DNA of 64,000 bases, from NCBI GenBank assembly GCA_000503195.1, contig AYSC01000010.1:1-64000 (forward strand), in the 5' to 3' direction. Positions 50,415 to 59,226 of this stretch are shown here, one piece after another. A program made the position numbers and the translations under genes. Each line of letters opens with the position of its first letter. Position 1 is the stretch's first letter. Source of the DNA: Blastomonas sp. CACIA14H2 (lineage in GTDB: Bacteria; Pseudomonadota; Alphaproteobacteria; Sphingomonadales; Sphingomonadaceae). Below the pieces are notes generated by a model that had not been told where the DNA came from, searched no databases, and saw nothing but the letters and a program-made list of their open reading frames with translations.

Positions 50415-52546
50415 CCACAATCGTTGATCGTATCGGTTCGCTGACCGTCGGGCGCGTCGAGAACGTTACCGCTGAGGAGCTGAACGTCGTCCTATTCAAC
50501 GAAACTCCGCAGGCTACGGCTCTCAACACCGGCAGCCCGACCGGCTTTCCCCGCGTCAACGCCTATGTCCTGATTCCTAACGAGACAGGTGCCGTCGTGG
50601 CTGTCATTAAGGGCATCTCGATCATCCGCGCCAAAGGTGACGCGGGATCGAAAGATGATGCGCTTGTCGATCTACCATTTCCTGCGCGCACCATCACGGC
50701 CATTCCATTTGGCACGCTCATACTCGAAGGAAATGACGCTGAGCGTCAGCCGGTCTACTGTCTGGAGCGCGGCGTACCGGTGCTACCCTCTGTTGGCGAT
50801 CCAGTCTTACTTCCGACATCGGTCCAACTCCGTTCAATTGTAGAGGCCCGGAACGCCGACAGGGTGATTGAGGTTGGGACGGCCCCGTTTGCTGGCAACG
50901 CCAGAGTTTGGGTCCACCCCGATAAGCTCTTTGGTCGCCACCTTGCCATTCTCGGCAACACCGGCAGCGGAAAGTCGTGCTCCGTTGCTGGAATTGTCCG
51001 TTGGTCACTGGAAAGCGTGGCACAACAGGCGCAAGGTGCGGAGCCGCACTCAGATGCGCCGCCCGCCAATGCCCGTTTCATTATCCTCGATCCCAACGGA
51101 GAGTACTCGCAAGCCTTTGAGGACGGCACAATACCTGTCCGGCGGTTCGCCGTCGGAGGCAGGGACGGGGCGCGAGCGCTTACCGTTCCGGGCTGGCTTT
51201 GGAACGGCCAGGAATGGGCTGCCTTTACGTCCGCACAGCCCGGCGTTCAACGACCGCTCTTGCTGAGGGCACTTCGGCAGTTACGGAACGCAGGGTCATC
51301 CGCCGTTACCGCCAGATCGCAGGCAGTAAGGCGATACAATGGTTACGTTCGGCAGCTTGAACAGCTCTATTCCGATTTGCCGCAGAGCGTCGCAGGATTT
51401 CCGCGCAATCGCGACTTCGGTTCCTTGCTGGAAGGCCTCATAAGTCTGACCCAATCCGATGAGAACAACTTAACCACCTACGGCAATGATGCCATTGATT
51501 TGCGTGATGCGATTGTCGCTATCCGTCCCGTTGTGCAGGGTGTTCACGACGCTCGGCATTACATTTGGCAGGGCAATCCGAGATTTAACGACTTTCAACC
51601 GCAGGACCTAGAAGCAGTCTTGGCTGCACTGCGAAGTATCACCGACGCTTTCCCGACGGCCTCCACGCACGGTGAGATTAGCGAGGACGCGCCGGTCCGC
51701 TTTAATGTTGACGAGCTTCCGGACCGCATCCATGAGGTAGCGATGGCGACCGGCGGTCAAGCCGTGAACAATGTTGAACCCCTGATCAATCGGATCCAGG
51801 TCAACCTTGGAGACGCAGGATTGCGCCCCGTCATCGATACGGATGGCGCGGAGTCTCTGACGGCTTGGCTGAGTGCGCTTCTCGGCCCTGGAGAGAATGC
51901 ACCGGAACCGCTGGCCATTCTCGACCTGTCGCTTGTTCCATCCGATGTTGTGCACATCGCGGTTGCGGTGATTTCACGGCTTATCTTTGAGGCCTTGCAG
52001 CGTCACATTCAGGCAGGGAATGCAGCCTTGCCGACCGTCATGGTTCTTGAGGAAGCCCATACATTTGTCCGGAAAGACGCCGACGCTGGCGCGAGCACGC
52101 AGGCTGCTGAACTCTGCCGTCAGACCTTTGAGCGCATCGCGCGGGAAGGCCGCAAATTTGGACTGGGCTTGGTTTTAGCATCCCAGCGACCGTCTGAGCT
52201 TTCACCTACGGTATTGGCTCAATGCAATTCATTCCTCCTCCATCGCATTGTCAACGATGTCGACCAAAACCTTGTTCGCCGACTTGTTCCAGATGCGCTC
52301 GGGAGTTTACTCGGCGAGTTGCCAACCCTTCCATCTCAACAGGCTATTCTACTAGGTTGGGCGGTCCCAACGCCTGTTCTCCTCCGAGTACGTAACCTCG
52401 AAAAGCCTCAGCGCCCACGATCTGACGATCCAAAATTCTGGGAGACTTGGCTAAATCACGCAGGCGTTGTGCCGAATTGGCCTGCCGTAGCTGCGTCATG
52501 GGAGCAGCCCGACGTTGGGGAAACAGACCCGCCCGATGAATCATGA
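50411..52546 (+). CDS. herA: HerA-like hexameric ATPase of the SIR2-HerA pair
   Basis: 711 aa. N-terminal HAS barrel (IGSLTVGRVENVTAEELNVV...), Walker A LAILGNTGSGKSCSV near residue 181, DPNGEYSQAF, Walker B VMVLEEAHTFV near 545, and the FtsK/HerA arginine-finger region ASQRPSELSPTVLAQCN. HerA forms a DNA-translocating ring that in known pairs holds SIR2 subunits. Coupling by ATGA overlap supports joint assembly. The stop is followed by 112 bases before the TIR gene. Confidence 0.9.
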   Translation: MTTIVDRIGSLTVGRVENVTAEELNVVLFNETPQATALNTGSPTGFPRVNAYVLIPNETGAVVAVIKGISIIRAKGDAGSKDDALVDLPFPARTITAIPFGTLILEGNDAERQPVYCLERGVPVLPSVGDPVLLPTSVQLRSIVEARNADRVIEVGTAPFAGNARVWVHPDKLFGRHLAILGNTGSGKSCSVAGIVRWSLESVAQQAQGAEPHSDAPPANARFIILDPNGEYSQAFEDGTIPVRRFAVGGRDGARALTVPGWLWNGQEWAAFTSAQPGVQRPLLLRALRQLRNAGSSAVTARSQAVRRYNGYVRQLEQLYSDLPQSVAGFPRNRDFGSLLEGLISLTQSDENNLTTYGNDAIDLRDAIVAIRPVVQGVHDARHYIWQGNPRFNDFQPQDLEAVLAALRSITDAFPTASTHGEISEDAPVRFNVDELPDRIHEVAMATGGQAVNNVEPLINRIQVNLGDAGLRPVIDTDGAESLTAWLSALLGPGENAPEPLAILDLSLVPSDVVHIAVAVISRLIFEALQRHIQAGNAALPTVMVLEEAHTFVRKDADAGASTQAAELCRQTFERIAREGRKFGLGLVLASQRPSELSPTVLAQCNSFLLHRIVNDVDQNLVRRLVPDALGSLLGELPTLPSQQAILLGWAVPTPVLLRVRNLEKPQRPRSDDPKFWETWLNHAGVVPNWPAVAASWEQPDVGETDPPDES

Positions 52547-52658
52547 AAAGTCATCTACTCCATTGCAAGGCGTCCCATTTACGCGACCGTAGCACGCGCG
52601 AAAGACGCCCACGCTCGGGGTCAATTTTGGCATTTGTGCGATCATAGGGGCCTGTTGC

Positions 52659-54032
52659 GTGACCCCCACCGCCACACGCTTAAAGCTTCGTCTTGATGAA
52701 CGCCATGCGTGGTTCCGCAATCAGTGGTTCTTCAAATGGCACCATATCGGCGGTGAACAGACGGTAGAGATCGACCTGTTCGATGGCAGACATGCCTACT
52801 ACGCTGGTATCTGCTACTCTGGCAGTCCTCAAACAGTCTACTGGGATGCGGTCGCACGCGGGGTCCGGAAAGAAATCATTGAACAGTTTGCTTGGATCGA
52901 AGAGGCCATCCGACCTTATGCGCGGGAAGTCGCGCTACAGGCGCTTGATGAGTGTAGTGGACAGCTTATCAGCTTTGCTCACAGGATTCGGCGCACTGCT
53001 GTCGAAAAGGACCGCATCCTTCGCGGAGATGGGGTGAGGTTTCCCGAGCCATATGATGCCGGTCTTTGGGACGGTGCCGAAGCCCAAGACATCAATGCTC
53101 AGGCACAGGGCCTCAAACGGGCGCTATTCCCGATTGCTGAACCGAGAACCACGGAGACACCCTTGAACGTTCCATCCCCCTCGACGAACCGCGCCTACCA
53201 GGTCGCTCTTTCTTTTGCGGGCGAGCAACGAGACTATGTTGACGAAGTCGCAAGATGGCTCGCCGCGAAACGCATCGCTGTATTCTACGACAAGTTTGAA
53301 GCCGTAAATCTCTGGGGTAAGGACGGCGTGGAGCACTTTCATCAAGTGTTTGCGCAGGATGCACAATATGTCGTCATGTTCATCTCAGCGGAATATGTTG
53401 CCAAAAGCTGGACGCGGCATGAGCGCCGCGCTGCGCTTAGCCGACAGATCGCTGAAGATTCCGAATATGTCTTGCCAGTGCGGTTTGATGCAACTGAGGT
53501 TCCGGGCATTCCATCGACCCTTCAGTATCTCGATGCCAAATCATTGACCCCAGCTGAGCTGGCAGCACTGATTGCTCAAAAGGTGGGACATGGCCCATCG
53601 GCTGGCAAAGCTTCTGATATGCCACCACCCACATCACAAGCGGTGGCTGGTGAGGTCACCTTTGACTACAGCGCGCATGATGGCAGGTTCATCATTGGTA
53701 GCGGGCCATGCGTATTCGAGACCATGTGGTCTAAGGCGAGCAACGAAAGCATCCATCTGTACAATGACCCGCCATCAATCCATGGCATCGCCATTGCAAA
53801 GGGGATTAGCGATATTGATGCCATCGACGATGCATCTAACTTCGATTTCAGCTCAAGGTGCCGAACGCCCCAGCTGGGCGAGATAGCCATATTGCGCAAT
53901 GCCAGTGGCTTCTATGCCGCCGTCCAAGTTATCAAGGTGGACGACGACACTCGGGGCGCAGCCGCCGACGCACTTACCATACGCTACCAGATACAGACCA
54001 ACGGCTCAGCGAAGTTCAAAGCAGGGACCTAG
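52659..54032 (+). CDS. TIR-domain protein, candidate NAD-degrading effector
   Basis: 457 aa from GTG 52659. Residues 1-160 form an N-terminal domain (HAWFRNQWFFKWHHIGGEQ, DGRHAYYAGICYSGS) of unknown fold. TIR domain at 178-305: YQVALSFAGEQRDYVDEVA, VFYDKFEAVNLWGKDG, YVVMFISAEYVAKSWTRHER with catalytic Glu255, and VLPVRFDATEVPGI. The C-terminal 120 residues (FIIGSGPCVFETMWSKASNES...) may sense a ligand. TIR effectors deplete NAD in several phage defences. It is the last gene before the element's right end. A link to SIR2-HerA is positional only. Confidence 0.85.
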   Translation: MTPTATRLKLRLDERHAWFRNQWFFKWHHIGGEQTVEIDLFDGRHAYYAGICYSGSPQTVYWDAVARGVRKEIIEQFAWIEEAIRPYAREVALQALDECSGQLISFAHRIRRTAVEKDRILRGDGVRFPEPYDAGLWDGAEAQDINAQAQGLKRALFPIAEPRTTETPLNVPSPSTNRAYQVALSFAGEQRDYVDEVARWLAAKRIAVFYDKFEAVNLWGKDGVEHFHQVFAQDAQYVVMFISAEYVAKSWTRHERRAALSRQIAEDSEYVLPVRFDATEVPGIPSTLQYLDAKSLTPAELAALIAQKVGHGPSAGKASDMPPPTSQAVAGEVTFDYSAHDGRFIIGSGPCVFETMWSKASNESIHLYNDPPSIHGIAIAKGISDIDAIDDASNFDFSSRCRTPQLGEIAILRNASGFYAAVQVIKVDDDTRGAAADALTIRYQIQTNGSAKFKAGT

Positions 54033-54136
54033 CCTCGATCAGGCGAAAGCGATTTCGACATCAGCAAGAGGGACTTGGACGCATCTGTGGCAAAAGCGGA
54101 TGATGCGCAGGGCGCAGTTCAAATCCTAAAGTTTTT

Positions 54137-54155
54137 CTACACAGTTCCTACACAG
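54137..54155. repeat. Phased CACAG repeats, candidate integrase arm sites (right)
   Basis: CTACACAG at 54137 and 54148, 11 bases apart, the same unit and period as near the left end. The 17 bases 54140-54156 differ from 29021-29037 at only two positions. Confidence 0.6.
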
Positions 54156-54157
54156 GC

Positions 54158-54186
54158 AAAAACCTGGGGAAAATCCCCAGGTTTTT
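54158..54186. terminator. Strong bidirectional hairpin terminator
   Basis: AAAAACCTGGGGA-AAA-TCCCCAGGTTTTT, a perfect 13-bp stem with A and T tracts on both sides, insulating the element's right end. Confidence 0.8.
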
Positions 54187-54212
54187 CAGTAACCTATTGG
54201 AATCCGAAGATT

Positions 54213-54257
54213 TGGAGCGGGCGAAGGGATTCGAACCCTCGACCCCAACCTTGGCAA
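54213..54257 (-). other. attR: tRNA-Gly(GCC) 3' fragment / right attachment site
   Basis: On the minus strand this reads from the anticodon loop TTGCCAA through the T arm GAGGG-TTCGAAT-CCCTT to the acceptor end CGCCCGCTCCA. It covers 45 bases; the 5' half of the tRNA is absent. Bases 54213-54230 are the direct repeat of 28955-28972. The longer identity would suit the neighbouring integrase as its own att site. Confidence 0.8.
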
Positions 54258-54464
54258 AGTATCTGGGTATCACGAAGCGAACCGCCAAGGACCGCCTTCT
54301 TTTCTATGATTGCCGCGATTCCAATGGTTTATATAAAGTCGGGCTTGTCATTAGCCGCCGATAGCCGCTATCATCGCGAAACGTGCTGGATACTAATTGG
54401 ATACGAGCGTACTATTCTGGGTACGCAAATGTTGGTCCAGCGGGGCGAAGCAAGGAGGGCATCC

Positions 54465-55703
54465 GTGGCTGAGACTTATCGCCTCACAAAGAAAATGGTC
54501 GTTGATGCCAAACCCGCCATTGGGCGGCCGCTCTTCATCTGGGACAAGGAACTGAGAGGGTTTGGCTGCAAGATCGAGGCCGGAGGCACAAAGTCGTTTA
54601 TCGTCCAATATCGCAATGCTGAGGGGAGGAAGCGTCGCCTTGTGCTTGGTCGCTTCGGGGTGATGACGGTCGAACAAGCGCGCGATGAGGCGCGGATCAA
54701 GTTGGGCGACGTTGCGCGTGGTCTTGACCCTGCCGACCAGAAGACTGCAACGAAAAACGGCCTTACCGTTGGCGGGCTATGCGACTGGTATCTTACCGAA
54801 GCAGAGACGGGTCGATTGCTTGGACGCAAGCGTGCTCCAATCAAGGCGTCCACCCTCGCGATGGATCGCAGCCGCATAGAGACTCACATTCGACCCCTGA
54901 TCGGTAGTCGCAAGGTGGCGGCAATCCGTCTGCCAGATGTCGAGGCCATGCAGCACGATATCGCTGCGGGAAAAACCGCTCGGGCGCGGAGTGGAGGTCG
55001 TGGAGGGCTCGCAAGCGGTGGCAAAGGTGTGGCCTCCCGTTCAGTAACGACGTTGCATAGCATTTTTGCCCATGCGAAGCGGGCTGGCCTGATCGAGGTC
55101 AACCCCGCCCTCGGGGTTCGCAAGTTTCCAGATGTAAGGCGGACAAGGCGATTGAGCCGGGACGAATTGCGGAGTCTTGGCCGTGCTCTTCATGAGCATG
55201 CCGGCACAGAGCACCCGGTCGGCCTCGCCATCATACGCTTGCTGGCGTTGACAGGCCTTCGACTGAATGAAGCCCAATCGATGCGGCACGACTGGATTTC
55301 ACAAGATGGATACATTGCGTTCGCTGATACGAAGTCAGGCGCTCAGATCAGAGTTATTGGAAGTCCGGCACTGGCTCTTCTCCGTATCCAGAACATCCAG
55401 GAAAATGCTCCTTATGTGTTCCCATCAGACGGTGGACGAACCCATTTCGTTGCAGCGGACGGCGTACTCGGTCGATTATGCAAGCGGATGGGTTGGACGG
55501 ATGTCACAGCCCATACATTGCGCCATACCTTCGGAAGTATTGCTGGTGAGCTTGGCTATTCCGAACTGACGATTGCGGCGATGTTGGGTCACGCAGCGGG
55601 ATCAGTTACCGGACGGTATGTTCACATTGACGATGCCGTCAAATCTGCGGTCGAGAAGGTGTCCCAACAGATTGCCTCACTTCTAGACGGCCCGCAGGTA
55701 TAG
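54465..55703 (+). CDS. int: P4-type tyrosine integrase of a second island
   Basis: 412 aa from GTG 54465, placed by the excellent AAGGAGGG ribosome site at 54452-54459. N-terminal DUF4102-like arm-binding domain: ETYRLTKKMVVDAKPAIGRPLFIWDKELRGFGCKIEAGG and KSFIVQYRNAEGRKRRLVLGRFG. Catalytic domain: ALTGLRLNEAQSMR (Arg), AHTLRHTFGSIAGELG (HxxR), LGHAAGSVTGRYVHI (His, Tyr). Intact. It points away from the tRNA-Gly fragment, as P4-type integrases do. No matching right end is visible, so its island is decayed or ends outside the window. Confidence 0.9.
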   Translation: MAETYRLTKKMVVDAKPAIGRPLFIWDKELRGFGCKIEAGGTKSFIVQYRNAEGRKRRLVLGRFGVMTVEQARDEARIKLGDVARGLDPADQKTATKNGLTVGGLCDWYLTEAETGRLLGRKRAPIKASTLAMDRSRIETHIRPLIGSRKVAAIRLPDVEAMQHDIAAGKTARARSGGRGGLASGGKGVASRSVTTLHSIFAHAKRAGLIEVNPALGVRKFPDVRRTRRLSRDELRSLGRALHEHAGTEHPVGLAIIRLLALTGLRLNEAQSMRHDWISQDGYIAFADTKSGAQIRVIGSPALALLRIQNIQENAPYVFPSDGGRTHFVAADGVLGRLCKRMGWTDVTAHTLRHTFGSIAGELGYSELTIAAMLGHAAGSVTGRYVHIDDAVKSAVEKVSQQIASLLDGPQV

Positions 55704-55796
55704 CGTCTGGCTGATTGCTCTGCCGCCTGATAACTGGACCATTTGCGGGTAGAGTTTTTCGCCGAAGGTTTCCTTGTCTGGGCAAGGAGGTTTGGC

Positions 55797-56045
55797 GTGA
55801 AAGCATCAAAGTTCACTGACGCGCAGAAGGCGTTCGTGATCAAGCAGAGCGAGGAAGGCACGCCAGTGGCTGAAATCTGCCGCAAGGCGGGGATCAGCCA
55901 GGCGACATACTTCAACTGGAAGAAGAAATACGCGGGGTTGATGCCGTCAGAGATGCGGCGGCTGCGCGAGCTGGAAGACGAGAACAGCCGGCTGAAGCGG
56001 ATCGTGGCTGTGGCAGTGCAAACTGGGCGCAGGCTCTACTTATAG
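55797..56045 (+). pseudogene. IS3-family transposase OrfA, truncated
   Basis: Starts at GTG 55797 behind AAGGAGG. MKASKFTDAQKAFVIKQSEEGTPV with the helix-turn-helix VAEICRKAGISQATYFNWKKKY and EMRRLRELEDENSRLKRIVA. After this the leucine zipper breaks off into unrelated VAVQTGRRLYL, and OrfB with the DDE residues is absent. The upstream TGATAACTGGACC may be the element's left end. An inactive remnant. Confidence 0.8.
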
Positions 56046-56092
56046 TTGGTAGAAACCCCGGGCTCAGACCAATCACCATACCGACGACGCCT

Positions 56093-56202
56093 AAGGATGC
56101 CCGCCGTCGCTTGCCCAAGGGAGCACATAGAGCAAATCACTCACCCGCGAAGACTTGAGTTTGAGCGCGCGAGCTACCAGGCCGTAAGTGGTTGCATCAG
56201 TT
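56093..56202 (-). pseudogene. Possible IS66 TnpC C-terminal scrap
   Basis: Leftward frame ending TAG at about 56093 reads ...TTYGLVARALKLKSSRVSD then LLYVLPWASDGGHP. The R-V-S-D-L-L...PW pattern resembles the C-terminus of IS66-type transposases. Too short to be sure. Confidence 0.25.
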
Positions 56203-56210
56203 GATGATAC

Positions 56211-56726
56211 TCATGGCGAAATCGCCGCTCCGTTCAAGTCGTCGCGGAGAGCCAATACCAACTCGATGACAACTGCGGCACCATCGGGCAACTCAGCGAC
56301 ACCCATGGACGATCGAGCATGCTGTCCAATGACATTTCCGAATACTTCGTGCAGCAATGCGGAAGCGCCGTCAACCACTGCGGGAAGTCGCAAGAACCCT
56401 GGCGCCACGTTGACAAAACCGACCAGTTTAATCACTCGTTCAACGTGATCGAGAGATCCAATTTCACGTCTCAGCGACAAAAGGCATTGCACAACGCAAA
56501 GTCGTGCAGCCTCTTGAGCCTTTGGAAAATCGATATCGTCCCCAACCTTGCCTGCGACGGCGAGGGTGCCATCAATCTTGGGGGCGTGGCCACTGACATA
56601 AGCCATCGCTCCGTGGCGAACGACCAGTTGATACAATCCACTTGGCTTTGCCAATTTTCGCCCCGCGACAGGCCGGCCCAAAATCTTCTGAAACCGGCCG
56701 TCGGGCGCCGAGTCATCAAGCTTCAT
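56211..56726 (-). CDS. RidA-family enamine/imine deaminase
   Basis: 171 aa from ATG 56726, overlapping the dehydratase stop by 11 bases. RidA proteins hydrolyse the reactive 2-aminoacrylate and related imines released by PLP dehydratases. Visible: YQLVVRHGAMAYVSGHAPKIDG, VGDDIDFPKAQEAARLCVVQCL, VKLVGFVNVAPGFLRLPAVVDGAS and SSMGVAELPDGAAVVIELVLA. It is of the longer subfamily (about 150-170 aa). Coupling to the dehydratase gene is biochemically sensible, since it would detoxify that enzyme's intermediate. Confidence 0.85.
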   Translation of the reverse strand: MKLDDSAPDGRFQKILGRPVAGRKLAKPSGLYQLVVRHGAMAYVSGHAPKIDGTLAVAGKVGDDIDFPKAQEAARLCVVQCLLSLRREIGSLDHVERVIKLVGFVNVAPGFLRLPAVVDGASALLHEVFGNVIGQHARSSMGVAELPDGAAVVIELVLALRDDLNGAAISP

Positions 56727-57738
56727 GCGACGCAACGCGGTCAATTATGGACTTAAACACGTCCGCATCGACATTACCGCCCGAACAAACGACAGCTACT
56801 GTTTTTCCCCGACAATCGAGCTTGCGGGACAGCACTGCAGCTAGGCCAACCGCACCACCGGGCTCAACAACGATTTTCAACTCGTCGTACGCTAATGCGA
56901 CCGCGTCCAGCGCCTCGGCATCACTGACTGCCAGTCCGCCGGCCAGCAATCGCAAGTTTACTGGAAACGTCAGTTCCCCCGGCTTATCAACCAAAACTGC
57001 ATCGCAGACTGAGGTAGGGCCAGGCACATTGGCCACGCGCTCCCGTGCAACCAAAGAACGTGCGGTATCGTCGAAACCTTCTGGCTCAACCGAATATATG
57101 GCTGTTGACGGGCTGTCAGCCTCCATGGCAAGCGCACATCCAGCCGTCAACCCGCCACCTGAGCAACACACGAGCAGCGCATCGATTTTCGCGCCCATTT
57201 CAGCGGCCTGCCGTGCGACTTCAAGCCCAACAGTACCCTGACCCGCCATGACGTAGGGATCATCATAGGGGGGTACAAGCGTCAGTCCCCTTTCCGCAGC
57301 CAAGCGAATTCCGACAGCGGCGCGATCATCTTTGTAGCGATCATAGAAGACAACTTCGCCACCGTATGCGAGAGTTTTGGCCACTTTGACGCGAGGAGCG
57401 TCGGTTGGCATCACAATAACTGCCGTCGTATCGAAAAGCCGAGCCGCCAGCGCTAGAGCCTGTGCGTGATTACCCGACGAATATGCGACGACACCGCCGG
57501 AGCGCTCTTCTTCGGTCAACTGCATTAACCGGTTGACGGCCCCGCGAAACTTGAAGGAGCCGGTTTGCTGCAGGTTCTCCGCCTTCACTAGCACGCGCCC
57601 ACCGACGAGTTCATTCAACGTCAAAGACTCCAGCAATGGCGTAACGGTTGCATGCCTGGCAATGCGTTTCGCCGCAGCCCGTATATCGCGAATGTCAGGC
57701 ACTTTCACCAGCGATTTGGAAGGTTCGATGATCGACAT
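56716..57738 (-). CDS. PLP-dependent threonine/serine-type dehydratase
   Basis: 340 aa, fold type II. The PLP lysine is in GSFKFRGAVNRL (about residue 63), SSGNHAQALALAA contacts the substrate carboxylate, CCSGGGLTAGCALA is the phosphate loop, and EPGGAVGLAAVL closes the core. It lacks the regulatory ACT domain of IlvA, so a catabolic threonine/serine or hydroxyaspartate-type dehydratase. Products would be 2-oxo acid plus ammonia via 2-aminoacrylate-like enamines. In an operon with RidA and an SDR under MocR control; the true substrate is open. Confidence 0.88.
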   Translation of the reverse strand: MSIIEPSKSLVKVPDIRDIRAAAKRIARHATVTPLLESLTLNELVGGRVLVKAENLQQTGSFKFRGAVNRLMQLTEEERSGGVVAYSSGNHAQALALAARLFDTTAVIVMPTDAPRVKVAKTLAYGGEVVFYDRYKDDRAAVGIRLAAERGLTLVPPYDDPYVMAGQGTVGLEVARQAAEMGAKIDALLVCCSGGGLTAGCALAMEADSPSTAIYSVEPEGFDDTARSLVARERVANVPGPTSVCDAVLVDKPGELTFPVNLRLLAGGLAVSDAEALDAVALAYDELKIVVEPGGAVGLAAVLSRKLDCRGKTVAVVCSGGNVDADVFKSIIDRVASHEA

Positions 57739-57806
57739 GGGATTCCTTGTTTTGAGGTTGTGCTATTTGTCGCAAACGCATCAAGTCGGACGAATGTATC
57801 TGATTT

Positions 57807-58574
57807 CTAAATGAGATTTCGATCGACTGTGAATGGGCTGAAGGTCTGCTGTGTCGGCATCAGCTCGATTGTATTGATATTGACATGCCGGGCTTGGCGA
57901 AGCACGAACTCTACACTCGCGGCGACATCTTCGGCGCTCAATGGCGTCATGCCGGCATAGACCTTGCCTGCCCCGGCCGCATCGCCACCGAACCTTACCA
58001 ATGAGAACTCCGTCTCGCACATCCCCGGCTCGATTGATGTCACACGAAGGCCGGTCCCGAGCAAATCAGCGCGAAGATTGAGCGAAAACTGACGCACGAA
58101 CGCCTTAGTCGCGCCGTACACGTTTCCACCGGGATACGGGTAGGTCGCCGCAACGGAAGACATGTTGACGATGTCGCCACTTCCCCGCGCCACCATGTCG
58201 GGAAGTAAGGCATGGGTGACGGCGACCAAACCCGACACATTTGTCGCGATCATGTCATTCCAAGCCTGCAAATCTGCATCCTGCGCGCTACAGAGGCCGA
58301 GGGCGAGCCCCGCATTATTAAAGACGATATCAATGTCCTTAAAGCTTGCCGGCCGCCTGCTTAGCGCGTCTGGTATGGCAGCGGTGTCCCGAAGGTCCAG
58401 CGTGAGCGTCGAAATCCGCTCGCGACCGAGTTCGCAAACTAAGGCCTCAAGACGCTCGCGTCGGCGGCCAACCGCGACAACCTTGCCACCGCCAGCATGA
58501 ATCCGGCGTGCCACTGCCGCGCCGATGCCCGACGTCGCTCCGGATACAAGCGCAATCCGCCCTTCCGCCCACAT
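57807..58574 (-). CDS. SDR oxidoreductase, YdfG-like 3-hydroxy-acid dehydrogenase
   Basis: 255 aa from ATG 58574 (MWAEGRIALVSGATSGIG). Classical SDR: cofactor motif SGATSGIGAAVARR (TGxxxGxG type), GRRRERLEAL pointing to NADP, NNAGLALG, the catalytic Ser in NMSSVAATYPYPG, and Tyr/Lys in YGATKAFVRQF. The C-terminus resembles YdfG (HVNINTIELMPTQQTF), which oxidises serine and 3-hydroxy acids. The start overlaps the restored stop of the DJ-1-type gene (TGATG). Probable operon role: oxidation of a hydroxy amino acid before or beside dehydration. Confidence 0.87.
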   Translation of the reverse strand: MWAEGRIALVSGATSGIGAAVARRIHAGGGKVVAVGRRRERLEALVCELGRERISTLTLDLRDTAAIPDALSRRPASFKDIDIVFNNAGLALGLCSAQDADLQAWNDMIATNVSGLVAVTHALLPDMVARGSGDIVNMSSVAATYPYPGGNVYGATKAFVRQFSLNLRADLLGTGLRVTSIEPGMCETEFSLVRFGGDAAGAGKVYAGMTPLSAEDVAASVEFVLRQARHVNINTIELMPTQQTFSPFTVDRNLI

Positions 58575-59142
58575 CAGTAGTCGACCTTCTGCACGGAATC
58601 GAGGACCGCAGCAGCATATCGTTCGCCGATAATGTTCAACACGAGCCAAACTGCCAGATCAAGGGCCGACAAACATCCGTCGCCGGTCGCGATCGTGTTG
58701 TGGTTGACGATCGAGCACCGATCAGTTCGAATGCCATTTTCTTGACTTCGCCGAACACGCTAGGATAAGTCTTCGCCAGCAGGCCATCGAGAAAGCCGAG
58801 CTTGGCGAGGATCAGTACTCCGGCATCGATCGCAGCAACGAATTGCCGCCCCTGATCAATCTGCAACGCCTCCGAGAACGCCGGATCGATGATCTCAATG
58901 CGACTAGCGGGTCTGCTAAAGATAAAAATTGCGTCGGCTTCGTGCGGCCATTTCAAAAGGCCGTGCGCATCAGTTCGAGGGCCGGAGCAAGACGTCGCGC
59001 GCGCAGTGTCGGCGCAGATGCCGACCCGCCGCTCGCCCTGATAGTTCGCATAACGGGCGTCTGTCACGCGGAACTGCAGATCCCACGTCCTGAACGAAGC
59101 GACGTCGGTGAATGCGTTGGAGGCAAGAATAATGTTATGCAC
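58573..59142 (-). pseudogene. DJ-1/PfpI family gene with a frameshift
   Basis: The first frame gives 168 aa: MHNIILASNAFTDVASFRTWDL, WPHEADAIFIFSRPAS, FVAAIDAGVLILAKLGFLDG and YPSVFGEVKKMAFELIGA, then non-family residues to a stop at 58636. From about 58710 the adjacent frame reads SIVNHNTIATGDGCLSALDL and LAVWLVLNIIGERYAAAV..., a proper PfpI C-terminus, stopping at 58573 where it overlaps the SDR start. One missing base explains this. The nucleophile-elbow Cys seems replaced by Asp (AIDAG). First gene of the operon; either a real mutation or a sequencing error. Confidence 0.75.
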
Positions 59143-59186
59143 GTGAGAGCTCCTCGGTTAAGCTCTCATGGCTGAGCCGCTCAAAA

Positions 59187-59226
59187 ATCTGTATACACAG
59201 ATGTAAATCGTTTATGGCATACAGAT
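59187..59226. promoter_or_regulatory. Candidate MocR operator sites
   Basis: ATCTGT-ATAC-ACAGAT (59187-59202) is a perfect 6-base inverted repeat, and ATACAGAT recurs at 59219-59226, overlapping the regulator's start codon. They lie in the 82-base gap between the divergent operon and mocR, so one protein bound here could control both. Confidence 0.6.

Larger units (their letters stand above)
54033..54464. other. Right end of the element and start of the second accretion
   Basis: 432 bases without a gene. From left: phased CACAG repeats (54137-54155), a long hairpin (54158-54186), the tRNA-Gly 3' fragment (54213-54257), then 200 bases before the second integrase. After the anticodon loop the tRNA sequence stops matching, so no complete tRNA is present. 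Confidence 0.7.

Noticed and set aside
28955-54257. Self-transmissible ICE
   Set aside because: No VirB/Tra secretion genes between the att repeats; only relaxase and coupling ATPase are present, so mobilizable is the safer call.
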